This document shows, in pieces, positions 8,544 through 16,914 of a stretch of 64,000 nucleotides of DNA. This stretch comes from Amycolatopsis sp. NBC_01480. GTDB lineage: Bacteria; Actinomycetota; Actinomycetes; Mycobacteriales; Pseudonocardiaceae. How positions within the stretch are numbered: the first letter of the stretch is position 1; every line of letters starts with the position of its first letter. The translations under genes were made by a program, and so were the position numbers. The notes beneath the pieces are model-generated. The model had not been told where the DNA came from. It did no database searches and worked only from the letters and a program-made list of their open reading frames with translations. The DNA lies in assembly GCF_036227205.1 (NCBI RefSeq), contig NZ_CP109442.1, forward strand, positions 1,550,001 to 1,614,000. Reading direction: 5' to 3'.

Positions 8544-9914
8544 ATGCCGTTGATGCCTGTGACCGACTCGATGTTCCTCCTGGTCGAGACCCGCGAGCAC
8601 CCGATGCACGTCGGCGGCCTCCAGCTGTTCCGCAAACCCGAAGGCGCGGACGGCAACTACCTGCGCGACCTGCGCCGCAGCATGCTCGACTCGGACAACA
8701 TGCGCAGCGTCTTCCGGCGGCGGCCTAGCCGTCCGGTGAACACCCTCGGTCACGTCTCGTGGTCCACCGACGCGGAGCTGGAACTCGATTACCACTTCCG
8801 GCACTCCGCGCTGCCCCAGCCGGGCCGCATCCGCGAGCTGCTCGAACTCACCTCGCGCTGGCACAGCACCCTGCTCGACCGGCACCGGCCGCTGTGGGAG
8901 ACCCATCTCATCGAGGGCCTGCAGGACGGGAGATTCGCCGTCTACACCAAGGTCCACCACGCGCTGATGGACGGCGTCTCCGCACTGCGCCACCTCCAGG
9001 GCACCCTGTCCGACGACCCGGACGACCTGAACTGCCCGCCGCCGTGGGGCACGCGCCAGACCGAAAACAAGCACAACGGCAAGGCGCCGTCGTCGTTCTT
9101 GGAGACCGCGGGCAAGACCTTCGGCCAGGTCGCCGGGATCGCGCCGGCGGCGGCGAAAGTCGCGCGGGAAGCCTTCCGCGAGCACACACTGACGCTGCCG
9201 ATGCAGGCGCCGAAAACGATGCTGAACGTGCCGATCGGCGGCGCCCGGCGGTTCGCGGCGCAGTCCTGGTCGCTGGACCGGGTCAAGGCGATCGCGACCG
9301 CGGCCGGCGTCTCGCGCAACGACGTGGTGCTGGCCATGTGCTCCGGCGCCCTGCGCGATTACCTGATCGAGCAGAGCGCGCTGCCGGACGCGCCACTGAT
9401 CGCCATGGTGCCGGTCTCACTGCGGCGCAAGACCGACGCCGGCGAGGCCTCGGGCAACAACATCGGCGCGCTGCTGTGCAACCTCGGCACCGACCTGACG
9501 GACCCGGCGCAGCGGCTGGCGGCCGTGCACCTGTCCATGCGCAACGGGAAGAAACTGTTCTCGGAGCTCACGCCACTGCAGACGTTGCTGCTGTCCGGCG
9601 TCAACGTGGCCCAGCTGGGCGTCTCACCGCTGCCCGGCGTCGTCAACAACACCCGGCCGCCGTTCAACCTGGTGATCTCCAACGTGCCCGGCCCGCGCAA
9701 GCAGATGTACTGGAACGGCGCCACCCTCGACGGCATCTACCCGGCCTCGGTGCTGCTGGACGGCCAGGCCCTCAACATCACGCTGACCAGCAACGGCGAC
9801 AACCTCGACTTCGGGATCACCGGATGCCGCCGGAGCGTGCCGCACCTGCAGCGGATCCTGACGCACCTGGACACCGCGCTGGCGGAGCTGGAAGGAGCCG
9901 CCGGGGTGCGGTGA
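8544..9914 (+). CDS. WS/DGAT family wax ester synthase/diacylglycerol acyltransferase
   Basis: A 456-residue O-acyltransferase of the actinobacterial WS/DGAT family, making triacylglycerol or wax esters from acyl-CoA. The active-site motif HHALMDG lies at residues 138-144. The C-terminal domain carries PPFNLVISNVPGPRKQMYWN. The start chosen is the ATG before PLMPVTDSMFLLVE, with GAAGG eight bases upstream, and it gives the usual family length. A GTG at 8484 with GGGGAG three bases upstream would add 20 residues. It is a single-gene unit, convergent with the aldo/keto reductase gene, and fits the lipid-metabolism theme of 36-56 kb. Confidence 0.92.
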   Translation: MPLMPVTDSMFLLVETREHPMHVGGLQLFRKPEGADGNYLRDLRRSMLDSDNMRSVFRRRPSRPVNTLGHVSWSTDAELELDYHFRHSALPQPGRIRELLELTSRWHSTLLDRHRPLWETHLIEGLQDGRFAVYTKVHHALMDGVSALRHLQGTLSDDPDDLNCPPPWGTRQTENKHNGKAPSSFLETAGKTFGQVAGIAPAAAKVAREAFREHTLTLPMQAPKTMLNVPIGGARRFAAQSWSLDRVKAIATAAGVSRNDVVLAMCSGALRDYLIEQSALPDAPLIAMVPVSLRRKTDAGEASGNNIGALLCNLGTDLTDPAQRLAAVHLSMRNGKKLFSELTPLQTLLLSGVNVAQLGVSPLPGVVNNTRPPFNLVISNVPGPRKQMYWNGATLDGIYPASVLLDGQALNITLTSNGDNLDFGITGCRRSVPHLQRILTHLDTALAELEGAAGVR

Positions 9915-9974
9915 GCGGCCAGCGCGGCGACGGCTTTTCCCGCAGCCGCACGGGATCCCGGCACGAACGCGACG

Positions 9975-10949
9975 TCAGGCGATGCCCTCCGGGCTGGCGC
10001 CGCCGATCTGGATCGCGTCGGCGGTGAGGCGCGTGATCTCGGCCAGGTCTTCGGGCGTCAGGTCGACGTCCGCGGCCGCGGTGCTCTGTTCGATGTTGTG
10101 TGGTTTCCGGGCGCCGACGATCGCGGTGTGGATGCCGGGCTGGGCCAGCGTCCAGGCGATGGCCAGCTGGCTCACCGAAAGGCCCCGTTCCGCGGCGAAC
10201 GCCGCCAGCTTGTCGACGATCTCCAGGTTGTGGCGCAGGTTCTCGCCCAGGAACGCCGAGGAACGGGACCGCCAGTCGGACTCCTCGAAGACCGTGTCGG
10301 TGGTCATGGTTCCGGTGAGCAGTCCGCTGGCCAGCGGGCTGTACGCGAGGACGCCGATGTTGTGCTCGCGCGCGTAGGGCAGCGGATCGGTTTCGATGCC
10401 ACGGCGAAAGAGGTGGTACGGCGGCTGCAGGGTTTCCACGGGGCGCGTCTCGTCGAAGTCGGCGAGCTGCGCGGTGTTGTAGTTGGAGACGCCGGCGTGG
10501 CGGATCTTCCCGGCGTCCACGAACCCCTGCAGTGTTTCGGCGACCTCGGCGGCCGGAGTCAACGAGTCGGGCCAGTGGATCTGGTACAGGTCGATGTGGT
10601 CGACGCCCAGCAGGCGCAGGCTGTCGTCGACGCCTTTCGTCAGCCATTCGCGACGGGAGTCGCGCGCGCGTTCCGAACGGGGTTTCGTGCCGCCCTTCGT
10701 CGCGACGACCACGCTTTCACGGTCGTGCTCGAGTTCGTGGCACAGGGCCTTGCCCAGCAGGGCCTCGGACTGGCCGGAACCGTAGGCCTGCGCGGTGTCG
10801 AAGAGGGTCACGCCCAGCTCACGCGCGTGCCGGATGGCGGCGATCGCCGTGTCCTCGTCGAACGCGCCCCACTGCCCGCTGAGCTGCCAGGTGCCGAAGG
10901 CGATCCTCGAAACTTCGAGGCCGCTGCGGCCCAGAATCGTCGTACGCAT
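9975..10949 (-). CDS. Aldo/keto reductase
   Basis: A 324-residue aldo/keto reductase with a complete catalytic tetrad: Asp51 and Tyr56 (DTAQAYGSGQSE), Lys85 (VVATKGGTK) and His125 (IDLYQIHWPD). The C-terminal IVGARKPHNIEQS is the NADPH-binding loop of the tas/yhdN-like branch. It reduces aldehydes or ketones with NADPH; the natural substrate cannot be inferred. It is a single-gene unit, divergent from the MFS exporter at 11071 across a 121-bp spacer. Confidence 0.93.
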   Translation of the reverse strand: MRTTILGRSGLEVSRIAFGTWQLSGQWGAFDEDTAIAAIRHARELGVTLFDTAQAYGSGQSEALLGKALCHELEHDRESVVVATKGGTKPRSERARDSRREWLTKGVDDSLRLLGVDHIDLYQIHWPDSLTPAAEVAETLQGFVDAGKIRHAGVSNYNTAQLADFDETRPVETLQPPYHLFRRGIETDPLPYAREHNIGVLAYSPLASGLLTGTMTTDTVFEESDWRSRSSAFLGENLRHNLEIVDKLAAFAAERGLSVSQLAIAWTLAQPGIHTAIVGARKPHNIEQSTAAADVDLTPEDLAEITRLTADAIQIGGASPEGIA

Positions 10950-11011
10950 ACCTCCAGCACAACACAGACGCCCGGCCCTCGCAGCACCCTCCGACCATCA
11001 ATCCCGGCCAC

Positions 11012-11054
11012 CGGATACTCGATTGACGCCCCTGTCCCGATGATCGGATACTCG
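11012..11054. promoter_or_regulatory. Direct repeat CGGATACTCG in divergent promoter region
   Basis: CGGATACTCG occurs at 11012-11021 and 11045-11054. The 33-bp spacing is about three helical turns, which would place two copies of a regulator on the same face of the DNA between the aldo/keto reductase and the MFS gene. No regulator is encoded next to it; the assignment is a guess from position. Confidence 0.3.
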
Positions 11055-11070
11055 GCCGGGTGGGTAGCCG

Positions 11071-12303
11071 ATGAGCCTCCTGGAGCCCTTGCGGCAGCGC
11101 GGTTTCCGCGCTCTGGTGACCGGCCGTACTCTCGCCACCTTCGCCAACTCCGTGGCCCCCGTCGCACTCGCCTTCGCGGTGCTGGACCTCACCGGCTCGG
11201 CCGCCGACCTCGGCCTGGTGGTGGGCGCGCGCTCGATCGCGAACCTCGTGTTGCTGCTGCTCGGCGGAGTGCTCGCGGACCGGCTGCCCCGGTCGGTGAT
11301 CATGCAGGGCACGGAGATCGCGGCGGGCGTCACGCAGGGCCTGCTCGCGGTGAGCGTCCTTTGTGGATTCGCGTCGATCCCGCTGCTGGTCGGGCTGAGC
11401 CTGCTCAACGGCGCGGTGTCCGCGATCTCGCTGCCCGCCGCGGCGGCCATCACGTCGCAGACCGTGCCGCGCACGCTGCTCAGCCAGGCGAACGCACTGC
11501 TGCGGCTGCTGTCCAACACCGGCCGCATCGCGGGGGCGGGCACGGCGGGGGTGGTGGTCGCGGCCGCGGGATCCGGCTGGGCGGTGGCGGTGAACTCCTT
11601 GCTGTTCTTCGCGGCCGCGGCGGCCTACCGCGGGATCCGGCTGCCGCGCGGCACGCGGGTCGACGCCAGTCACCCGATCGCCGACCTGATCGCCGGCTGG
11701 CACGAGTTCCGCTCGCGCTCGTGGGTGTGGATCGTCGTGGTGCAGTTCGCCTTCGTCAACGCCGCCGGCCTCGGCACCCTCGTGGTGATCGGGCCGGTGG
11801 TGGCGGACGAGACGTTCGGCCGCTCGGGCTGGGGGCTGGCGCTCGCGATGTCGACGGCCGGCGCCCTCGTCGGCGGGATCATCGCCGCGCACTGGCAGCC
11901 GCGCCGGGCGCTGTTCGCCGGCGTGGTGCTGGTGACGGCGGAAGCGCTGCCGGTGACAACCCTCGGCTTGTGGCCCACGCTCGTCCCGCTGCTGGTGGCG
12001 ATGCTGCTGGCGGGCCTGGCGATGGAGCAGTTCAGCGTGGTGTGGGACGTCTCGCTGCAGGAGAACGTGCCCGAGGACCGGCTCGCCCGCGTGTACTCCT
12101 ACGACATGGTGGGCTCGATCATCGCGATGCCCGCCGGGCAGATCGCGGCGGGCCCGCTCGTCGAGGCCTTCGGGCGGGAGCCGGTGCTGCTGACCTGCGG
12201 CGCGCTGATCGTGGTGTCGACCCTGCTCGCGCTGTGCAGCCGGCAGATCCGCGGCCTGGTGCGCCGGGAGCCGGTCAGCTCGGGCGCACCAGCAGGAAGT
12301 TGA
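11071..12303 (+). CDS. MFS transporter (EntS/MFS_3-like)
   Basis: A 410-residue major facilitator with about 12 hydrophobic segments. It starts MSLLEPLRQRGFRALVTGRT and has LGLVVGARSIANLVLLLLGG and then VLADRLPRS, which is motif A between helices 2 and 3. The QENVPEDRLARVYSYDMVGS segment before helix 10 is typical of the enterobactin-exporter-like group. Probably an exporter of small molecules; the substrate is unknown. Its 3' end overlaps the convergent MaoC-like gene by 29 bp. Confidence 0.92.
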   Translation: MSLLEPLRQRGFRALVTGRTLATFANSVAPVALAFAVLDLTGSAADLGLVVGARSIANLVLLLLGGVLADRLPRSVIMQGTEIAAGVTQGLLAVSVLCGFASIPLLVGLSLLNGAVSAISLPAAAAITSQTVPRTLLSQANALLRLLSNTGRIAGAGTAGVVVAAAGSGWAVAVNSLLFFAAAAAYRGIRLPRGTRVDASHPIADLIAGWHEFRSRSWVWIVVVQFAFVNAAGLGTLVVIGPVVADETFGRSGWGLALAMSTAGALVGGIIAAHWQPRRALFAGVVLVTAEALPVTTLGLWPTLVPLLVAMLLAGLAMEQFSVVWDVSLQENVPEDRLARVYSYDMVGSIIAMPAGQIAAGPLVEAFGREPVLLTCGALIVVSTLLALCSRQIRGLVRREPVSSGAPAGS

Positions 12304-12745
12304 CCGCGGTGGTGCTCAACTTCAGCTCGCCGCCGGCGTCGAAGACCTCCATCCGGGTGCGGACCAGCCCGCGGTCCGGCTTCGACTGCGAAAGCCGGGT
12401 TTCCGTGACGGTCGCGCGCATCCACAGCTTGTCCCCCGGCCGGACGGGACGCAGCCAGCGCAGCTCGTCGACACCAGGGCTGCCGAGGCTGGCGACCGAA
12501 GACAGGTAGTGGTCCGCGAACATCCGCATCATCAGGCTCGCCGTGTGCCAGCCGCTGGCGATCAGACCGCCGAAGGGCCCTTCCTTCGCGGCGACCGGAT
12601 CGGTGTGGAAGCTCTGCGGGTCGAACCGCCCGGCGAACTCGAGGATCTCCTCTTCGGTCACCAAGGCCTCGCCGAATTCGTACACCGCCCCGAGCGGGTA
12701 ATCCTCGAACCAGCGGTCGTCGATCGGCGTCGTGAACTCCGTCAT
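12275..12745 (-). CDS. MaoC-like hotdog-fold dehydratase
   Basis: A 156-residue single hotdog domain of the MaoC/(R)-hydratase group, starting MTEFTTPIDDRWFEDYPLGA. FAGRFDPQSFHTDPVAAKEG contains the hydratase Asp/His pair in the usual order, followed by GLIASGWHTASLMMRMF. Likely an enoyl-CoA or beta-hydroxyacyl thioester hydratase. The start is the ATG at 12745; the frame runs nine residues further upstream without homology. It is divergent from the ArsR-type regulator, whose start is only 64 bp away, so that regulator may control it. Confidence 0.88.
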   Translation of the reverse strand: MTEFTTPIDDRWFEDYPLGAVYEFGEALVTEEEILEFAGRFDPQSFHTDPVAAKEGPFGGLIASGWHTASLMMRMFADHYLSSVASLGSPGVDELRWLRPVRPGDKLWMRATVTETRLSQSKPDRGLVRTRMEVFDAGGELKLSTTAVNFLLVRPS

Positions 12746-12796
12746 GACGGCAGCCTGCCACAACAACACTTCGCCCCGCAGCGAACTGTTAGCAGG

Positions 12797-12802
12797 TTAT
12801 CT
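12797..12802 (+). promoter_or_regulatory. -10 box of a probable leaderless promoter
   Basis: TTATCT ends seven bases before the ATG of the ArsR-type gene (12810), so transcription would begin at or very near the A of the start codon. No ribosome-binding site precedes this ATG, which supports leaderless translation. Confidence 0.45.
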
Positions 12803-12809
12803 TGGACCG

Positions 12810-13484
12810 ATGACGGCGGACCCGGACATCGCGACGGTCGCGCAGGCGATCGGCGAACCGGCGCGCGCGGCGATGCTGCTGCAGTTGATGGACGGTGACG
12901 CCCACACCGCGCACAGCCTGGCGACGATCGCGGGCATCGCTCCGTCCACGGCGAGCGCGCACTTGCGCCGGCTGTGCGACGCCGGCCTGATCCGCGTGAC
13001 CGAGTCCGGCCGGCAACGGTTGCACCGGCTCGCCGGCCCGGAAGTCGCCCAGCTCGTGGAGGCCCTGACCGCGCTCGCCCCGCCGCGGCTGCCCCGTCAC
13101 CTCCAGCCGGACCCGCCGACGGGCCAGCTCCTGGAAGCCCGATCCTGTTACGGCCACCTCGGCGGCCGTCTCGGCGTCACGATCGCGGCGCGCCTGCGCG
13201 AGGACGGCGTGGTCGACGACCTCCATCCCGGTGACACCGGCGCCGTGCACACTTTCGACCACCCGCTGCTCACCACACTCGGCATCACGGGCCTCGCGGC
13301 ACCCCCGCCTGTCCGCGCCTGCCTCGACTGGTCACACGGCAGCGTCCACCTCGCGGGCGCCCTGGGCCTGGCCCTGCTGACCGCTCTGCTCGACGCGCGC
13401 TGGCTGCGCCGCCGCCCCACTGGCCGGGCCCTGCGAATCACCCCGAACGGCCGCAATCACTTGGCCCAGCTGGGTTTCGACTAG
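12810..13484 (+). CDS. ArsR-type winged-helix transcriptional regulator
   Basis: A 224-residue regulator. Residues about 10-75 form an ArsR-like winged helix (IGEPARAAMLLQLMDG, HTAHSLATIAGIAPSTASAH, LRRLCDAGLIRVTESGRQRL). The long C-terminal part with RSCYGHLGGRLGV and DWSHGSVHLAGALGLALLTA is typical of an uncharacterised actinobacterial group lacking the metal-binding CxC pair. The ligand is therefore unknown. The frame is open upstream to 12732, but the start at MTADPDIATVAQAIGEPARA matches the family and the leaderless promoter. It may control the divergent MaoC-like gene. Confidence 0.88.
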   Translation: MTADPDIATVAQAIGEPARAAMLLQLMDGDAHTAHSLATIAGIAPSTASAHLRRLCDAGLIRVTESGRQRLHRLAGPEVAQLVEALTALAPPRLPRHLQPDPPTGQLLEARSCYGHLGGRLGVTIAARLREDGVVDDLHPGDTGAVHTFDHPLLTTLGITGLAAPPPVRACLDWSHGSVHLAGALGLALLTALLDARWLRRRPTGRALRITPNGRNHLAQLGFD

Positions 13485-13937
13485 CACGACCGGTTCGGCC
13501 GGGACGCGTGGCCACGGTTGCCGCAGCACGACGGACTTCGCTACGACCACCTGGCTCCCGCTGCCCGGCGAGCCGGCGCGGCGACCAGGGATTGCCGCAG
13601 CGCTGGTCGGCGAGTTGATGCGGCGGCCGGGGCTACCCGCAGTGCCGCACGGCTCGCACGGTCTCCACCGAGTCCGAGCGACGCCGCGGTGCCGCAGCAC
13701 AACCAACTCCGGCCCCGCCGGGCCGCCACACCCCGCCGAAGCTGGCACGGCAACCGGGTCCCTCGAAACGCAGGACGCTTCGCGCAGCGGCGGGACTCCC
13801 GCAACGAGGCTGACTGGACGCACGAACTGGACCTCTTACAACACGGCACTCCTGGCCCACCGGCAAGGAGAGGGATGGACTTGGCTCGGTGGGCAGGCCT
13901 TCCGCAGGTATAGGGCAGCGCTACCGGCGATCTGCCT
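13485..13937. other. Gene-free stretch with degenerate repeats
   Basis: No frame on either strand here has recognisable protein character. It contains scattered degraded copies of a motif close to GGATTGCCGCAGCGCTGGTC (for example near 13516, 13590, 13626 and 13686). These resemble the 19-bp units of the array that follows, so the repeat region may once have been longer. Confidence 0.5.
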
Positions 13938-14144
13938 GAATCCCGGTAGCCCTGCCGAATTCCGGCAGGGCAGCCGGATTCCAGTAGGCAGCAGAATTCC
14001 GGTGGGACGGCCGGATTCCGGCAGCGCGGTCGGTCTCCGGCCGCGCAGTCAGGCTCCGGTGGTGCCGTCAGCTCCAGCCCCCGCCGTCAGGCTCCGGTAG
14101 TGCGGCCGGTTCCGGTGGTGCGGTCAGTTTCCGCCGGTGCGGGG
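13938..14144. repeat. Degenerate 19-bp tandem repeat, about 11 units
   Basis: Successive 18-19-bp units follow the consensus RGNTTCCGGYRGYGCRGYC: for example GAATTCCGGCAGGGCAGCC at 13957, GGATTCCGGCAGCGCGGTC at 14013, GGTCTCCGGCCGCGCAGTC at 14032 and AGGCTCCGGTAGTGCGGCC at 14089. The period is not a multiple of three, so the array is not a protein repeat. It runs into the last codons of the minus-strand gene ending at 14124. Confidence 0.75.
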
Positions 14145-14384
14145 TTCCGGGGCGATGTCGCGGTGGCCGTCGAGTTTCCACCAGCTCTCGAGGGTCTGAC
14201 GGAGGGCCTTGAGTAGCTCACCGCCGGTTTCCAGGGGGACCAGGGCGGTAGGCCCGCCGTCGATGCGCAGGGCGGCCGAGAGGCGGTCGTCGTGTTCGAT
14301 GAGGCCCACGATTACCTCAGTGGGCCGGCCTGCCATGTCTACGGTGGGGATCGCCTGTTCATAACGCCAGCCGGTGGAATGCAC
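14124..14384 (-). CDS. Small hypothetical protein
   Basis: About 86 residues from a GTG start (HSTGWRYEQAIPTVDM) ending LRQTLESWWKLDGHRDIAPE plus PRTGGN. No family recognised. It reads as a small globular protein: a beta-rich N-terminal half (RPTEVIVGLIEHDDRLSAAL) and a C-terminal helix. Alternative starts are GTG at 14429 and ATG at 14336; none has a clear ribosome-binding site. It lies 57 bp downstream of the amidase gene on the same strand, so it may be the last gene of that operon. Its 3' end is embedded in the 19-bp repeat array, so the C-terminus may be variable between strains. Confidence 0.5.
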   Translation of the reverse strand: MHSTGWRYEQAIPTVDMAGRPTEVIVGLIEHDDRLSAALRIDGGPTALVPLETGGELLKALRQTLESWWKLDGHRDIAPEPRTGGN

Positions 14385-14440
14385 GCCGAGACATTGGCAC
14401 AGTTTCCGGCCGCCTCCCGCGGAGTTCACCCGGACGTGGG

Positions 14441-15823
14441 TCAGTGCCGGGCCCAGGGCCGGACCTCCTCCAGCAGCTTCGCCACCGCCAGCACAAGATC
14501 GTCCGAATGCCGCGGGCCGACAATCTGCAAGCCCACCGGCAAACCCGCCTCCGTCCGGCCGGCCGGCACGCTGATCGCGGGCTGTTGGGTCATGTTGAAC
14601 GGGTAGGTGAACGGGGTCCATTCCGGCCACCCGCCCAGCCCGCTGCCCGGCGGCACCTCGTGCCCGGCCTCGAACGCCGGGATCGGGACGGTCGGCGTGA
14701 TCAGCACGTCGTACCGCGTGTGGAACTCGCCCATCAGGATGCCGAGCGCGGCCCGCTCGGCGGTGGCGCCGAGGTAGTCGCTCGCGGAGAACTGCTTGCC
14801 GAAGTCCCACACCCGGCGCAGGCCGGGGTCGACACGTTCATGGGTGCCCGGGCCGAAACCGTCGAGCATCTTCGCGGCGCCGGTGGACCACAGGATGTCG
14901 AAGGCGGCCTTGGGGTCTTCGAAGCCCGGGTCGGTTTCCTCGATCTGCAGGCCGGCGTCGCCGAGCGCTTTGACCGAGGCCCCGACGATGGCCGCCACCT
15001 CCGGGTCGACGTCCACGTAACCGAGCGTCGGCGAGAACGCGGCGATCAGCCCGCGCACGTCACGCCGCACGGCCTCGCGGTAGGTGCCGACCGGCGGCGC
15101 CAGCCCGGCCGGGTCGCGGGGGTCGGGCGTCGCGATGACGTCGAGCAGCAGTGCGGTGTCATCAACACTGCAGGCCATCGGCCCGGCGTGCGCGAGCGGG
15201 CCGAACGGGCTCGCCGGGTACAGCGGGATCCGGCCGTGCGTCGGCTTCATGCCGACGATGCCGCAGAACGACGCGGGAATCCGGACCGAGCCACCACCGT
15301 CGGTGCCGACGGAAAGCCCGCCCATGCCCGCCGCGACGGCCGCCGCGCTGCCGCCGCTGGAGCCGCCCGCCGTTTTCGACGGGTCCACCGGGTTGCGGGT
15401 GATGCCGGTCAGCTCGCTGTCGGTGACACCCTTCCACGCGATCTCCGGCGTGGTCGTCTTGCCGAGCACCACCAGGCCGGCCTCGCGCATCCGCGCCATC
15501 ACCGGGCTGTCGACGTCCCAGGGCTGGTCCTTCGGGATGCTCGTGGACCCGCGCAGCGTCGGCCAGCCCTGCGTGAGGAACATGTCCTTGATCGACGCGG
15601 GCACCCCGTCGAGCCAGCCGATCGGATTCCCGTCACGCCACCGGATCTCCGCGGCCTTCGCCTGTTCCAGCGCGCGATCGGCGTCCACGAGGCAGTACGC
15701 GTTGATCTCGCCATCCCGTTCCTCGATGGCCGACAACGCGTTCTGCGTCGCCTCCACCGGGGACAGCTCCCCCGTGGCGTACGCGGCGACGAGCTCACTC
15801 GCGGTCAGTTCCCGATCGGTCAT
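14441..15823 (-). CDS. Amidase (amidase signature family)
   Basis: A 460-residue amidase-signature hydrolase with the full Ser-cisSer-Lys triad: Lys79 (GVPASIKDMF), cis-Ser in GGSSGG (153-158) and nucleophile Ser179 (VGTDGGGSVRIPASFCG). The start is the ATG that overlaps the stop of the upstream dehydrogenase gene (ATGA). It hydrolyses a carboxamide to acid and ammonia; the family ranges from aliphatic to aryl amides. It belongs to the putative GntR regulon through the upstream promoter at 16.8 kb and may be an entry step that releases ammonia and a carboxylate. Confidence 0.93.
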   Translation of the reverse strand: MTDRELTASELVAAYATGELSPVEATQNALSAIEERDGEINAYCLVDADRALEQAKAAEIRWRDGNPIGWLDGVPASIKDMFLTQGWPTLRGSTSIPKDQPWDVDSPVMARMREAGLVVLGKTTTPEIAWKGVTDSELTGITRNPVDPSKTAGGSSGGSAAAVAAGMGGLSVGTDGGGSVRIPASFCGIVGMKPTHGRIPLYPASPFGPLAHAGPMACSVDDTALLLDVIATPDPRDPAGLAPPVGTYREAVRRDVRGLIAAFSPTLGYVDVDPEVAAIVGASVKALGDAGLQIEETDPGFEDPKAAFDILWSTGAAKMLDGFGPGTHERVDPGLRRVWDFGKQFSASDYLGATAERAALGILMGEFHTRYDVLITPTVPIPAFEAGHEVPPGSGLGGWPEWTPFTYPFNMTQQPAISVPAGRTEAGLPVGLQIVGPRHSDDLVLAVAKLLEEVRPWARH

Positions 15824-16812
15824 CCGCTGGCTCCCTGTGTTTCGGTCGGCACGTACCCGAGCTGTTTGTCGACGACGTTCTGCAGCGGCTCCCCGGCCAC
15901 CCAGCGGCGGAAGTTCGCCGCGAAGACCTCCACCAGTGTGTTCCGCCAGCCGACGAAGTCCCCCGACATGTGCGGCGAGAGCAGCACGTCCGGCATTGTC
16001 CATAGTGGACTGTCAGCGGGCAGCGGCTCGGTGTCGAACACGTCCAGCGCGGCGCCGGCGATCTGCCCGCCCTGCAGCGCGCCGATCAGGTCGGACGTCA
16101 CCACCAGCTCGCCCCGCCCGACGTTCAGGAACCGGGCGGTGGGCTTCATCGCCGCGAAGGCGCGTGCGTCGAACATGCCCTTGGTCTTTTCGGTGAGCGG
16201 CGCGACGGCCACCACGTAGTCGTAGGCGGGCAGGTGCCGGGCCAGCTCGGCGGTGTCGTGGACCTCGCCGAAGTCCGGGTCGCCGGTCCGCGGCCGCCGT
16301 CCCGCGCCGGACACGCGCAGGCCCGCCGCGCGCAGCAGCCGGGCGATCGAGCGGCCGATCGGGCCGGTGCCCACGACCAGCGCCTCGCGCCCGGCGACCC
16401 GCTCGGTCTCACGGTGCAACCACTTCCCGGCCCGCTGCAGGTCGAGCGACCGCGCGAAGTCCTTCGCGAACGACAGCACCACACCGAGCACGTACTCCGC
16501 GATGGCGTCGTCGAACACCCCTCGCGAGTTCGTGAGCACCACATCGCTCTCCCGCAGGCCCGGGAACAGCACCGGGTCCACACCCGCGCTGGCGATGTGC
16601 AGCCAGCGCAGCCGGTCCGCGGCCGGCCAGGCGGCGGGCACGGCCGTGGAAAGGAAGTCGTACACGAACAGCGCGTCGGCCCCGGCCAGCGCTTCGCCCA
16701 GCCCGGACGCGTCCGTGTAACGAACCACCGCCGCCGCTTCGATACCGGCCATGTCCGGTGGTGGGGCTGCCCCGCAGAGCACCGCCAGGACGGGGGTTTC
16801 CGAGGCAATCAC
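15820..16812 (-). CDS. D-2-hydroxyacid dehydrogenase
   Basis: A 330-residue NAD(P)-dependent D-2-hydroxyacid dehydrogenase. The nucleotide-binding motif GTGPIG is at 148-153, and the catalytic Arg233 (NVGRGELV), Glu262 (DVFDTEPL) and His281 (LSPHMSG) are all present. It resembles the glyoxylate/hydroxypyruvate reductase branch. The GTG start lies at the expected transcription start of the minus-strand promoter (TTGACA, 17 bp, TACGGT), so the mRNA is probably leaderless. It is first in an operon with the amidase. A 2-oxoacid/D-2-hydroxyacid conversion in the cluster's pathway is inferred. Confidence 0.92.
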   Translation of the reverse strand: MIASETPVLAVLCGAAPPPDMAGIEAAAVVRYTDASGLGEALAGADALFVYDFLSTAVPAAWPAADRLRWLHIASAGVDPVLFPGLRESDVVLTNSRGVFDDAIAEYVLGVVLSFAKDFARSLDLQRAGKWLHRETERVAGREALVVGTGPIGRSIARLLRAAGLRVSGAGRRPRTGDPDFGEVHDTAELARHLPAYDYVVAVAPLTEKTKGMFDARAFAAMKPTARFLNVGRGELVVTSDLIGALQGGQIAGAALDVFDTEPLPADSPLWTMPDVLLSPHMSGDFVGWRNTLVEVFAANFRRWVAGEPLQNVVDKQLGYVPTETQGASG

Positions 16813-16813
16813 A

Positions 16814-16841
16814 TTGACACCGTAAAAGTGGCTCGTATGAT
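16814..16841 (+). promoter_or_regulatory. Promoter for the first racemase-family gene
   Basis: TTGACA (16814-16819), 16 bp, TATGAT (16836-16841): close to the sigma-70 consensus and unusually good for GC-rich DNA. The last two bases of the -10 box are the first two of the palindrome ATTGTCAACAAT, so a bound repressor would block it. Confidence 0.7.
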
Positions 16842-16847
16842 TGTCAA
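16819..16847 (-). promoter_or_regulatory. Promoter for the dehydrogenase-amidase operon
   Basis: On the minus strand TTGACA (complement of 16842-16847), 17 bp, TACGGT (complement of 16819-16824). The -35 box lies inside the palindromic operator. Transcription would start near 16812, the first base of the GTG start codon. Confidence 0.6.
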
Positions 16848-16851
16848 CAAT
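16840..16851. promoter_or_regulatory. Operator ATTGTCAACAAT (site 1), putative GntR-FCD site
   Basis: Inverted repeat ATTGT-CA-ACAAT, which fits the TNGTNNNACNA-like sites of FCD-type GntR proteins. It overlaps the -10 box of the rightward promoter and the -35 box of the leftward one, so one bound dimer could shut both operons. The same site recurs at 17670 and 22449. The regulator encoded at 18440 is the obvious candidate. Confidence 0.75.
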
Positions 16852-16914
16852 CCGAGGAACGACCCCCGGAGCACCGGACGTGTCACCTGCACCGGCGATT
16901 CCGGAGGCTGAGCC

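Noticed and set aside
13615..14100. 161-residue plus-strand frame
   Set aside because: It covers the 19-bp repeat array, whose period is not a multiple of three; no recognisable protein features.
13938..14144. Possible CRISPR array
   Set aside because: Units of 18-19 bp are contiguous and degenerate with no unique spacers, and no cas gene is in the window.
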